DNA of 64,000 nt, taken from Bermanella sp044597725 (GTDB lineage Bacteria; Pseudomonadota; Gammaproteobacteria; Pseudomonadales; Oceanobacteraceae). Position 1 is the stretch's first letter. Each line of letters starts with the position of its first letter. Both the position numbers and the translations under genes were made by a program. Positions 52,195 through 60,603 of the stretch are shown here, one piece after another. The stretch is from positions 992,001 to 1,056,000 of the forward strand of contig NZ_CP139003.1 in the NCBI RefSeq assembly GCF_044597725.1, read 5' to 3'. Below the pieces are notes generated by a model. The model did not search any database, was not told the origin of the DNA, and worked only from the letters and a program-made list of their open reading frames with translations.

Positions 52195-53016
52195 ATGAAA
52201 ATGGCTCAGACATCAATTTGGGTTTCTACCCTAGCAACGATTTTTTTATTAACCAGTATCAGTACGCAATCCCACGCCCATCGTGCCTGGATGCTGCCGT
52301 CTGCAACCGTATTGTCGGGTGAGAATGCTTGGGTAACCGTAGACGGGGCAATATCGAATAGCTTATTTTATTTTGAGCATCATGCACTTAATCTTGATAA
52401 TTTACGGATTGTTTCACCAACAGGTAAAAGTGTTGAAGCACAAAATAAAGCAACAGCAAAATATCGATCTATTTTTGATGTTGAGTTAACCGAAGACGGT
52501 ACATATACCCTTGGTATTGAGAGCAATACACTGTATGCCCGCTATACATTAGATGGCGAAGCAAAACGCTGGCGTGGAAGCCAAGCGGATTTGGCAACAC
52601 TTCCTAAAGGGGCAGCCGATATATCGGTAAGTGAAGCTGTCCGCCGTATGCAAGTATTTGTAACCAAAGGCGCGCCCAGTAATGTTAATCAAACATTGGT
52701 AGGTGATGGTATTGAAATGCAGCCTATAACACATCCTAATGATTTATTTGTAGGAGAAGCGGCTGAATTTAAATTTATGTTGGATGGTAAAAAAGCAACG
52801 GGTCTTACAGTGACGCTCATACGTGATGGTATTCGCTATCGTGATCAGGTTAATGAGCAAGTGTATACCACTAACGATAATGGAGAAGTGAACTTAAACT
52901 TTACTCAACCGGGTATGTATTGGTTGGAAGTGGAAACCGAGCAAAAAAGCACAAAGAAAGATATTGATAAGCGCTTTTTAAGCTACAGTGCAACGCTTGA
53001 AGTATTGCCGCTTTAA
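52195..53016 (+). CDS. DUF4198 periplasmic protein
   Basis: A 273-residue secreted protein with a signal peptide (about 1-28, ending QSHA-H). The mature start HRAWMLPSATVLSGENAWVTVDGAISN is DUF4198-typical. A C-terminal Ig-like domain (EFKFMLDGKKATGLTVTLIRDG and YTTNDNGEVNLNFTQPGMYWLEVE) follows. Family members (NikM/CbiK-like group) are periplasmic and often linked to metal or siderophore transport. Here it follows DUF2271 by 18 bp and precedes the flavodoxin gene by 2 bp, so it belongs to the iron operon. Confidence 0.88.
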   Translation: MKMAQTSIWVSTLATIFLLTSISTQSHAHRAWMLPSATVLSGENAWVTVDGAISNSLFYFEHHALNLDNLRIVSPTGKSVEAQNKATAKYRSIFDVELTEDGTYTLGIESNTLYARYTLDGEAKRWRGSQADLATLPKGAADISVSEAVRRMQVFVTKGAPSNVNQTLVGDGIEMQPITHPNDLFVGEAAEFKFMLDGKKATGLTVTLIRDGIRYRDQVNEQVYTTNDNGEVNLNFTQPGMYWLEVETEQKSTKKDIDKRFLSYSATLEVLPL

Positions 53017-53018
53017 TC

Positions 53019-53669
53019 ATGCTCTGGAAATTATCGCTGGGGACAACCGCCTTACTGGGTATTTATATTCTACAAATGGATGCCGTGGAGTGGGGCCGAA
53101 AGCTTAGTGCGTTAGTACTGCTGGTGGCTTATGGGTTTGTGCTCATAAAAGCTTGGCGAAAACAAAGAAGTACCATGCCTGTACTAACAGGTGCGGACTA
53201 TATTATTGCTTATGCCACCGAAACAGGCACCGCGCGCAAAATAGCCTATAAAACCTTAAAGTGTGTAAAGCGTCATAAGCAAGCTGGGCAGGTGATCGAA
53301 CTTAATGATTTGCTCACTGTGCCCCTACCTAAAAAAGGCCTGTTAGTTATTGCTAGTACCAGTGGCCAGGGAGACGCCCCACGAACGGGGCGCGACTGGT
53401 TAAAACAAGGTATAAACACACAGAAAATTTTAGGCTTACCTTATGCGGTACTGGCTCTTGGTGATAGAAATTACCGGCAATTTTGTGGTTTTGGTCTTAA
53501 GGTAGATAGCATACTGCGAGGGGCTGGTGGGCAGCCTATGCTTGAGATGCAAATGGTCAATCAAGCTAATCATGAACAGATCAACTATTGGTATAAATCG
53601 GTTGAACAGTTCATGGTCTCAATCAACTCTATTAATGAAAAAGAACGCCTAACCTCGGCTTTAGAATAA
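53019..53669 (+). CDS. Membrane-anchored flavodoxin-like protein
   Basis: A 216-residue protein with an N-terminal hydrophobic anchor (residues 5-50) followed by a flavodoxin domain. ATETGTARKIAYKTL (about 67-81) is the FMN phosphate loop, ASTSGQGDAPRTGRDW follows, and LALGDRNYRQFCGFGLKVD binds the isoalloxazine. No NADPH-binding reductase domain is present, so it must receive electrons from another protein. It lies 2 bp after the DUF4198 gene. In comparable operons a PepSY reductase and a flavodoxin domain deliver electrons to release iron from siderophore; that role is inferred. Confidence 0.88.
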   Translation: MLWKLSLGTTALLGIYILQMDAVEWGRKLSALVLLVAYGFVLIKAWRKQRSTMPVLTGADYIIAYATETGTARKIAYKTLKCVKRHKQAGQVIELNDLLTVPLPKKGLLVIASTSGQGDAPRTGRDWLKQGINTQKILGLPYAVLALGDRNYRQFCGFGLKVDSILRGAGGQPMLEMQMVNQANHEQINYWYKSVEQFMVSINSINEKERLTSALE

Positions 53670-53679
53670 GTTAAGTTAG

Positions 53680-53814
53680 GTGCATAACGTTACTTTAAAC
53701 CCAGCTAGTTTGGGTAACGAACTACTATTCGCTCTATTGGCTATCGTTGTGGGCTTAGTGCTACTTGTTATACGGGGGAGTCACTATCAACATTGCACTT
53801 TTCATCATAGTTAA
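53680..53814 (+). CDS. Possible small single-span membrane protein
   Basis: A GTG-started 44-codon frame, 11 bp after the flavodoxin stop. It reads MHNVTLNPASLGNELLFALL, then AIVVGLVLLVIRGSHYQHC and a short tail with His. One clear transmembrane span (about residues 14-32) and a basic residue after it give the right topology for a small membrane subunit. GTTAGG just before the GTG is a poor ribosome site. I do not recognise a family; it is offered because it is organised and in an operon position. Confidence 0.35.
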   Translation: MHNVTLNPASLGNELLFALLAIVVGLVLLVIRGSHYQHCTFHHS

Positions 53815-53859
53815 GTAGCTTAAGTGCCCTTTTATAATAATCATAAAAAGAGCGGTATC

Positions 53860-55209
53860 ATGAAGAAAATCTTGCTTGCACTGGGTGTGCTAGTGACTTT
53901 ATTGGTTGCTATTCCACCTTACTTCTTAGGCTTTTCTATTTGGCATATTGGCAGTGCGGTGGAAGTTGCCACTGGTTTAGGCGCAAAGATTGCCTGTTCT
54001 GCTCGTTTTATTAGCGAGTTTGATGAAAAGCAGTCTTTGGAGGATGTTATTTCATATTCTCCAGCGGCCTCATTGCTTGATATGACCTATAATTACGAAC
54101 AGAAAACAGTCCATGCTGAACTGTTTGGTATGGCACCTACAAGCGCACAATATCGAAAAGGCTTAGGTTGTACTTTAAATGTTGCCGATACCGAGCACTT
54201 AGATAAAGTCAATGTGCCCCACATTACAATCACTTCGGAACCATGGCCAAAGGGTAGCAACGTCTCTACTCTTGATTCAAGTGTGCAGAGTACAGTAAAT
54301 AACGTTTTAATCTCAGATAATAAAAACGGCTATCAAACTCGCGCTTTACTTGTGGTGAAAGATCAAAACATTATTGCTGAATCGTATGCAGATGGTATTG
54401 ACCAAAGTACAGCTTTAATGGGTTGGTCTATGGGTAAGAGTTTAACCGCCATGTTAATTGGCCGTTATTTGTATATTGAAGGTACAGAAAATACCGATGT
54501 TAACTTTGCTACTTGGCAAAAAGATGGCCGTCAATCTATTAAACTAGAGCATTTACTTCAAATGACGTCAGGTCTTGCTTTTGATGAGACCTATGCTCCA
54601 GGTAGCGATGCCACTGACATGTTATTTACCGCACCTAGTGCATCGGATGTGGCTATGAAAAGCCCACTAATTCATGAGCCATCTACGCATTTCTCCTATT
54701 CATCTGGTACAACCAATTTATTAAACCGTTGGCTGTTTGAAAAAACCGGCGGAACAGCACAAGACCTAGTTGATTTCACTTACAAACAATTATTTCAGCC
54801 ACTTTACATGAGTAATACGATATTTGAACCTGATGCCTCAGGGGTTTTTGTGGGGAGTTCATATATTTATGCATCAGCACGAGATTGGGCACGACTCGGC
54901 TTATTAATGAAAAATGGTGGTAAGATAAATGGCCAGCGTGTGCTTGCAGAAGACTGGGTGAAGCGCGCAACAACCCCCAATAATAGCAAAAACGAAAAAG
55001 CCTATGGTTATCAGTTTTGGCTTAATGAAGGCGATGAAACATTGCGTTGGCCTGCATTACCAAAAGATGCGTATGCCATGCAAGGTAATCGCAGCCAGCG
55101 TGTTATGATTATCCCATCGGAAGATTTAGTGATTGTACGTTTAGGTTGGTCCGCTAAGGGTTACCCAACGGAAGATAACTTTACAACCATTATGACAGCA
55201 AGCCAATGA
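53860..55209 (+). CDS. Serine hydrolase of the beta-lactamase (class C/PBP) family
   Basis: A 449-residue protein with an N-terminal membrane anchor or signal (MKKILLALGVLVTLLVAIPPY). A serine hydrolase domain follows with the SxxK motif in GWSMGKSLTAML (about residue 189), the YxN-equivalent YSSGTTNLLNRW (about 285), and HHS/KTG-like positions near MQGNRSQRVMIIPSEDLVIVRLGWS. This fold includes class C beta-lactamases, esterases and D-aminopeptidases. The first 130 residues after the anchor are not part of the catalytic domain. The ATG at 53860 is preferred over an upstream start because it places the signal correctly. The substrate is unknown; beta-lactam resistance should not be assumed. 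Confidence 0.87.
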   Translation: MKKILLALGVLVTLLVAIPPYFLGFSIWHIGSAVEVATGLGAKIACSARFISEFDEKQSLEDVISYSPAASLLDMTYNYEQKTVHAELFGMAPTSAQYRKGLGCTLNVADTEHLDKVNVPHITITSEPWPKGSNVSTLDSSVQSTVNNVLISDNKNGYQTRALLVVKDQNIIAESYADGIDQSTALMGWSMGKSLTAMLIGRYLYIEGTENTDVNFATWQKDGRQSIKLEHLLQMTSGLAFDETYAPGSDATDMLFTAPSASDVAMKSPLIHEPSTHFSYSSGTTNLLNRWLFEKTGGTAQDLVDFTYKQLFQPLYMSNTIFEPDASGVFVGSSYIYASARDWARLGLLMKNGGKINGQRVLAEDWVKRATTPNNSKNEKAYGYQFWLNEGDETLRWPALPKDAYAMQGNRSQRVMIIPSEDLVIVRLGWSAKGYPTEDNFTTIMTASQ

Positions 55210-55310
55210 GTGAAGTGTGATTTGGGTTTAGCGAAAACGCTAAATTTAGCATATCCTAACTTTATTGAGTGACTGGTTAAATCCTTCTATATATAGATTT
55301 GGAGTATGCA

Positions 55311-55913
55311 GTGAAACCTAAACAAAATCATTCCATTGTTGAAGATCTTTTTGCATTGGTAACAGCGTCGTTGTTTGTTGCCATTGGCGTATATTTTTTT
55401 AAATACAGTGGGTTTTTAACGGGTGGTACCGCAGGTATTGCACTGATATTAACAAAAGTCACATCGTTTACCTTTGGGCAAATATTTTTTGTAATTAATT
55501 TACCCTTTTATTATTTAGCGTGGACCCGAATGGGAAAACGCTTTGCGGTAAATACCTTCATTTCAGTTACCATTGTTTCAGCATTAACCGATAACCTTCA
55601 TTACTTCATCGTACTGCAAAGTATCCATCCAGTATTAGCAGCTATAGCCGGTGGCTTTTTGGTTGGGATGGGAATATTAATCATGTTCCGCCATGTTTCA
55701 AGTTTAGGTGGCTTAGGTGTCCTTTCTAAATATATGCAAGATAGGTTTAATTTCAGTGCAGGAAAATTTCAAATGGCGGTTGATGTGTGTATTGTGACCA
55801 TTGGTTTTTTCTTGGTATCTATTCCCATATTGGCGTACTCTATTCTAGGCGCCATAGCGCTCAACTTAGTAATTGCTATTAATCACAAACCTGGTCGGTA
55901 TTATATTAACTAG
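55311..55913 (+). CDS. YitT-family membrane protein
   Basis: A 200-residue membrane protein from a GTG start at 55311 (GGAG 6-10 bases upstream). Five hydrophobic segments begin DLFALVTASLFVAIGVYFF, followed by the family motifs SGFLTGGTAGIALIL and MFRHVSSLGGLGVLSKYMQDRFN. YitT proteins (DUF161) are of uncertain function. This one lacks the C-terminal soluble DUF2179 domain found in Gram-positive members, as usual in proteobacteria. Single gene. Confidence 0.85.
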   Translation: MKPKQNHSIVEDLFALVTASLFVAIGVYFFKYSGFLTGGTAGIALILTKVTSFTFGQIFFVINLPFYYLAWTRMGKRFAVNTFISVTIVSALTDNLHYFIVLQSIHPVLAAIAGGFLVGMGILIMFRHVSSLGGLGVLSKYMQDRFNFSAGKFQMAVDVCIVTIGFFLVSIPILAYSILGAIALNLVIAINHKPGRYYIN

Positions 55914-56083
55914 GTATTAACGTACCAATATAAACACCTTTATTTTAGTCTCGCATATTTATTTGTATGTAACCTGGTAGTTACTAGCCCATAGGTCTAT
56001 GCTCTATAAGGCAGCTTATCATTTTTACCGGAATATCTTTGCTTCGTTGACGTAATAAACGTCTCTCTTTTTCTGCTTCGCGA

Positions 56084-57091
56084 TTGTTTTCCAAATTCTC
56101 TTTGCTTTTTGGATGTCTGCTCAACATACTGAATTTCACCAACCCAGTTGGCCCAGGAACCCTTTGGTTTCACAATCTTTCAACCTTAGATGGAACGCCC
56201 GTTGCTTATGACCCGCAGGCGCGAACGTTTATTCCCATGGGGCCATTCTGCATAAACCGTGAAAGGATTGGATGCAACTGGATTGCGCCAGCAGAGGGCG
56301 AATTTTGCCGCTCCTGTGCTATGACGACGCTGGCACCCGCAATAGACATCCCCAACGCTATCGAACACTGGGCCGAAACAGAATCTGCAAAGCGCTGGGT
56401 GCTCGACAACTTGGGGCGATGGCACTGGTTCCGACCGGAAGATCTAGGTACCCGGCCAAGCTTTCATATGCTCGCCGATGGGCATACCACGATTGATATG
56501 GGCCATGTTGATGGCATTGTTACCATAAGCGTATCTGAGGCAGACCCTGTTATACGGGTATCGCGCAGAGAGGCGTTGGATGAGCCGTATCGCACGATGA
56601 TAGGTCATATGCGTCACGAAATTGCACATATGCTTTGGTGGCGCTTGAGTTTGCGTGACGACTTTCTAGCGGCGTTTAGGGATATGTTCGGAGATGAGCG
56701 AGTTGATTACACGGCAGCGCTAGAGAAACACTATGAGCAAGGACCGCCGGATGATTGGAAGCTTTTTTACTTAACGTCTTATGCTTCATCACATCCTCAC
56801 GAGGACTGGGCAGAGACGGCGGCACATCTTCTTCATCTGACGGATATCACCGATAGTTTTGTTGCATCAGGTCTCGTATCGCCAGAAATGCCTGGGCATA
56901 AATGGGATCCTTATGCCGAACCCGACACGCATTTATTGATCGATATTGCCGTGACGATTGTAACACGCGTCAATCATATTAATCGGTCCATGGGGTTATC
57001 GGACGTATATCCTTTTGAGTTATCTGAGACCGCCTATCAAAAGTTAGCGTTTGTGCACGACTGGTTGCGTCGCGGCGTGCAAGGACGATGA
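56084..57091 (+). CDS. Zinc-dependent metallopeptidase (Peptidase_Mx/DUF2248-like) with degenerate N-terminus
   Basis: About 300 residues with the zinc protease motif GHMRHEIAHMLWW (HEIAH, residues about 180-184). An upstream zinc-ribbon half is intact (FCINRERIGCNW...EFCRSCAM). In this family the N-terminus normally has two further CxxC-type knuckles around an FFEN motif. Here the matching region (NPVGPGTLWFHNL...GTPVAYDP) has lost all those cysteines. No ATG starts the frame; the listed start is a TTG at 56084 with no ribosome site. The gene may be truncated at its 5' end or use a noncanonical start. GC looks higher than in neighbours, hinting at transfer. Confidence 0.7.
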   Translation: MFSKFSLLFGCLLNILNFTNPVGPGTLWFHNLSTLDGTPVAYDPQARTFIPMGPFCINRERIGCNWIAPAEGEFCRSCAMTTLAPAIDIPNAIEHWAETESAKRWVLDNLGRWHWFRPEDLGTRPSFHMLADGHTTIDMGHVDGIVTISVSEADPVIRVSRREALDEPYRTMIGHMRHEIAHMLWWRLSLRDDFLAAFRDMFGDERVDYTAALEKHYEQGPPDDWKLFYLTSYASSHPHEDWAETAAHLLHLTDITDSFVASGLVSPEMPGHKWDPYAEPDTHLLIDIAVTIVTRVNHINRSMGLSDVYPFELSETAYQKLAFVHDWLRRGVQGR

Positions 57092-57221
57092 TACTGATTT
57101 AACTGCAAGGTTCTTTGTGCAAAGTGTATTGAGAGCCCAATTCGAAAGCTAGGAACCAAAATCATCTCAAACGTTGGTTTATTCAAGTTCCTTTGCTTTA
57201 TCACCTGAAAAGGAGCGAAAG

Positions 57222-58529
57222 ATGGCGAATACACCCGATTCAAAAATGTCGCAGGATGTTTTGGTATGGCGAGATTCCACGATGGATTCTGTTCGTGGAA
57301 CTGAAACGCCTAAGGATCTAGATAAAGGGTACATTGCTCTTCTAGGTTGGAGTGTTAATGCCATCAAAGCGGCTCAGAAATTCGACCGACGATACATCGT
57401 GGTGGCACCTGACTGGGCAACCGACTTTTGTGTAGCGAATGGCATACCTCACATTCCATGGGATTTTGAACGCTTAAACGACTGATCATTGGAAATCGCT
57501 GAAAAACTGAAGGCAGAGGGGGTTGATGTGGCTGTGCCTTTGTTCGAGGAAACGGTTGAATGGTCTGGTGCGATTAACTCTGTTTTACTTAATAATCCTC
57601 GCATGTATGGACAGTCAATACTCTTTCGCGACAAAGCATTAATGAAGCGCCGGGCGCAGCTTGGTGGTATTCGCGTCGGAATTTTTGAAGAGGCTCACGA
57701 AAAAGAAGATGTCGTCCGCTTTATGAAACGCGTCAATCAAACCTTGCTTCACCTTGATGGCGACCCTGATGATCCTATTCATGTTAAAGCCTTTGATAAA
57801 GCGGGTTGTCTTGGGCATCGAATGGTTCGCTCAATCGAAGAAATTGATGCGATTCCCAATGAAGAGTTTCCCTTATTAATGGAAAGCCACCTAGATGGCT
57901 GGGAGTTTGCGGTTGAAGCATGGATTCACGATGGTAAAATCAAATTTCTGAATATTTCAGAATACGTCAAGCTAGGTTATTCGGTCTTCGTTCCTGCCAC
58001 GAAAGAATTGGCAAGTTGGCGAGAGGCCATTACCAAGCAAATTGAATTACTTATTAAGACCTTTGATATTCAGTTTGGCCAGATTCACCCAGAGTATTTC
58101 GTGACGAGTGACGGCACTATGTACTTTGGTGAAGTTGCTTATCGCCCACCTGGCTTCAAAGCGTTTGAACTGATTGAACGCGCTTATGGGTTTAGTGCCT
58201 ATCAAGCCTCAATGCTGGTGTTTGATCCTAAGAGTACCCAAAAAGAAATCGACGCCTTTTTTCCTCGTGAAGTGGTGGGCGCTAAGGGTTATGCGGGCTG
58301 TTTTGGTGTGTATCCGAGACGTCGAGTTGTAAGCAAACTAGAAATGCCAAAAGAATGCATTGAGCATTCTTATTTTGATTTTCATGAACTGGTGGCTCCT
58401 ACGGAGGAAACCGTTCCCGATCGAAATGCTTTTGGTACTCACTGGGGTCTTGTATTCTTCTTTGGTGATGATCCAATTAAGATGCGAGATTTACTAAGAG
58501 CTCAGGAAGACTTGGATTTCTACGTTTAA
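57222..58529 (+). pseudogene. ATP-grasp family ligase interrupted by an in-frame TGA
   Basis: A single reading frame of 435 codons whose codon 88 is TGA (57483-57485). The halves are in the same frame with no base missing: upstream ends WDFERLND, downstream continues SLEIAEKLKAEGVDVAVPLF. The second half carries ATP-grasp features: EETVEWSGAIN, KALMKRRAQLGG, VKAFDKAGCLGHRMV, FPLLMESHLDGWEFAVEAW and the metal/ATP end VAYRPPGFKAFEL. ATP-grasp enzymes make amide or ester bonds through acyl-phosphate. The ATG at 57222 has AAGGAG in front. A CGA-to-TGA change is the simplest explanation. Sequencing error, recoding or a true pseudogene remain open. It is followed 57 bp later by ectC. Confidence 0.75.
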
Positions 58530-58586
58530 TTGTTTACTCATTCATATTTGACTGCAAAACATGCAGTTTTTAACTGGAGTAATTAA

Positions 58587-58982
58587 ATGAAAATTGTGCG
58601 AGTACAAGACATTATCGGTTCAGAGCGTGAGGTCGAAGGACCGGGTTGGACCAGTCGCAGGATGCTTTTGAAAAGCGATGGTATGGGATTCTCGTTCCAT
58701 GAGACCATTATCCCTGCTGGAGCAGAACTGAATCTTTGGTATAAGCATCACCTTGAGGCGGTTTACTGTGTTGGTGGTAACGGCAGAATTTTGGACAAAG
58801 CGACGGGCGAAATGCATGAAATAACAGATGGCACGCTTTACGCCCTTGATAAACATGACCAGCATACCTTATTTGGTGGAACAGAGGACATGCGTTTGAT
58901 TTGCTCGTTCAACCCACCTGTTACAGGTCGAGAAGTGCATGATGAAGATGGCGCTTACCTGCCTGATACAAGCGAAGATTAA
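58587..58982 (+). CDS. ectC: Solitary ectoine synthase
   Basis: A 131-residue cupin homologous to L-ectoine synthase, which cyclises N-gamma-acetyl-diaminobutyrate to ectoine. Key residues align at the numbering used for Paenibacillus lautus EctC: Trp21, Ser23, Arg25, Thr40, Tyr52, metal ligands Glu57, Tyr85 and His93 (YKHHLEAVYC, LYALDKHDQH). The conserved end FNPPVTGREVHDEDGAYLP is also present. The catalytic site is therefore complete. However, no ectA or ectB lies within the window; it follows an ATP-grasp gene instead. EctC can also cyclise other amines (glutamine is reported), so the substrate may differ. GGAG lies 9 bases before the ATG. Confidence 0.93.
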   Translation: MKIVRVQDIIGSEREVEGPGWTSRRMLLKSDGMGFSFHETIIPAGAELNLWYKHHLEAVYCVGGNGRILDKATGEMHEITDGTLYALDKHDQHTLFGGTEDMRLICSFNPPVTGREVHDEDGAYLPDTSED

Positions 58983-59033
58983 TATTAATTCTTTAGTTGT
59001 TATAGGTAACGATAGTATTTTTTTGTAGGGAAT

Positions 59034-59066
59034 AAAAAAAGGCCAACCATTATCGGTTGGCCTTTT
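59034..59066 (+). terminator. Intrinsic terminator after ectC
   Basis: AAAAAAAGGCCAACC/GGTTGGCCTTTT with a 7-base loop, 50 bp after ectC. Symmetric A and T tracts allow it to act on both strands. Confidence 0.9.
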
Positions 59067-59293
59067 GTTGATTATAGGGTAACTAAATACGCCACGCCTA
59101 AGAGCAAGGATAAAAGCATTTCGAAAGCGGTACTAGATTCCTTTCTTTCATTTTCGGTTTTCACAATTCTTTGGGAGTAGGTATCCGTAATTTTGAATTG
59201 TGATTGAATATTCTCGGGAAGCGAATCAATATCATTTTTCCTGTTGAATAGGTAAACTAGTTCGAAAAATATCTAACATGTAAGGATGCTCCT

Positions 59294-59875
59294 ATGATGC
59301 GTTTAATCGCCGTTCTCTTAGTTGTCACTGCCCTCAGTGGGTGTGGTATCAACAATATTCCGACTTATGATGAGAAGGTTACCAGTGCCTGGTCTCAGGT
59401 GGAAAATCAGTACCAGCGCCGGGCAGACCTTGTACCCAACCTAGTAGCCACAGTAAAAGGCTTTGCGGCGCAAGAGAAAGAAACACTCACGGCTGTGGTT
59501 GAAGCGCGAGCCAAAGCCACATCGGTGCAACTTGACGCTTCTATGCTTAATGACCCAGAGGCCGTTGCCCGCTATCAGGAAGCCCAAGGTGGTCTGGAAC
59601 GGGCACTTGGTCGCCTGTTAATGGTGACGGAGAACTATCCTGATCTGAAATCGAATGCGAACTTCTTGGCCCTTCAATCTCAGCTTGAGGGAACCGAAAA
59701 CCGTATTTCGGTTGCTCGTCGTGACTTTATTCAGGCGGTGCAGCAGTACAACACCGAAATTCGTACTTTTCCTGGTCGTATCTGGCATTCACTGCTCTAC
59801 AGCGAGATGGAGCTGAAAGAGAATTTCAGCGCGACGACTGAAAATGCAGAGCAAGCACCGGCGGTAGAATTCTGA
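59294..59875 (+). CDS. lemA: LemA family lipoprotein
   Basis: A 193-residue LemA protein. The lipobox LSGCG (Cys about residue 17) follows a hydrophobic signal. The helical core has the family patterns NQYQRRADLVPNLVATVKGFAAQEKETL and SQLEGTENRISVARRDFIQAVQQYN with terminal FPGRIWHSLLY. The molecular role is unknown in most bacteria; it usually accompanies TPM-domain proteins, as here. It overlaps the next gene by one base (TGATG), so translation is coupled. The ATG follows AAGGA. Confidence 0.93.
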   Translation: MMRLIAVLLVVTALSGCGINNIPTYDEKVTSAWSQVENQYQRRADLVPNLVATVKGFAAQEKETLTAVVEARAKATSVQLDASMLNDPEAVARYQEAQGGLERALGRLLMVTENYPDLKSNANFLALQSQLEGTENRISVARRDFIQAVQQYNTEIRTFPGRIWHSLLYSEMELKENFSATTENAEQAPAVEF

Positions 59876-60603
59876 TGGTTCAATATATGATAAGGCAAGT
59901 TTTCGGTGCTATTTTTTTGTTGCTGAGCATACAGGCATCAGCAGCCATCGACTTCCCCGAACTGACTGGCCGGGTTGTCGACAATGCGGACATGTTATCG
60001 GCAATGGATGAGTCATCCATTGCAAAAAACCTTAAAAACCATGAAGACCAAACCAGTAATCAGGTTGTGGTTGTAACCATCGATTCATTGCAAGGCTACA
60101 GCATTGAGGAATATGGCTATCAGTTAGGGCGTCATTGGCAAATAGGCCAGAAAGATAAAGATAACGGTGTGCTTCTCATTGTTGCTAAGAGCGACAGAAA
60201 GGTACGTATAGAAGTGGGCTATGGCCTAGAAGGGAGCCTCACCGATGCCGTTGCTGGCCATATCATCCGCACAAAGATTACTCCTGCATTTAAGAGGGGT
60301 AACTTTGAGCAGGGAATTCATAAAGGGGTTGAATCGGTTTTAGCGGCGATTGGTGGAAGCTACAAAGTTGAAAGCAAGACATCGGAAAGCAATAAATTTC
60401 AAACATTTTTCACCGTTGTGTTTCTCTTTTTCGTTATGGCTTCTTTTATCGGTGGATTCTTCGGCGGCGGTGGTACAAGGTCTCGGCACGGCTACTATGG
60501 GGGTTACGGCCACGGTGGCTCTAGTAGTGGTGGTTTCGGAGGCGGCGGCTTCAGCGGAGGCGGCGGTGGTTTTGGTGGCGGCGGCGCGTCAGGAGGTTGG
60601 TAA
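59875..60603 (+). CDS. TPM-domain protein with Gly-rich tail (YgcG-like)
   Basis: A 242-residue protein with an N-terminal signal (about 1-24), a TPM domain (about 27-160: VVDNADMLSAMDES, NQVVVVTIDSLQGYSIEEYGYQLGRHWQIG and LLIVAKSDRKVRIEVGYGLEGSLTD), a transmembrane span (about 178-198) and a final glycine-rich tail (GGGFSGGGGGFGGGGASGGW). Such proteins are secreted or membrane-anchored and are found beside LemA. It overlaps by one base with both neighbours, TGATG at its start and TAATG at its end. Function remains unresolved. Confidence 0.92.
   Translation: MVQYMIRQVFGAIFLLLSIQASAAIDFPELTGRVVDNADMLSAMDESSIAKNLKNHEDQTSNQVVVVTIDSLQGYSIEEYGYQLGRHWQIGQKDKDNGVLLIVAKSDRKVRIEVGYGLEGSLTDAVAGHIIRTKITPAFKRGNFEQGIHKGVESVLAAIGGSYKVESKTSESNKFQTFFTVVFLFFVMASFIGGFFGGGGTRSRHGYYGGYGHGGSSSGGFGGGGFSGGGGGFGGGGASGGW

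Noticed and set aside
53860..55209. Antibiotic-resistance beta-lactamase
   Set aside because: SxxK and YSS are shared by many esterases and peptidases of this fold; nothing indicates beta-lactam hydrolysis.
57483..57560. Selenocysteine at the TGA of the ATP-grasp gene
   Set aside because: No obvious SECIS-like hairpin with the expected spacing follows, and the flanking residues do not look like a redox site; mutation or error is simpler.
59072..59272. Minus-strand open frame between ectC and lemA (about 65 codons, ending with a hydrophobic segment)
   Set aside because: It has no start codon after the preceding TAG and no ribosome site. It may be a relic or chance frame.
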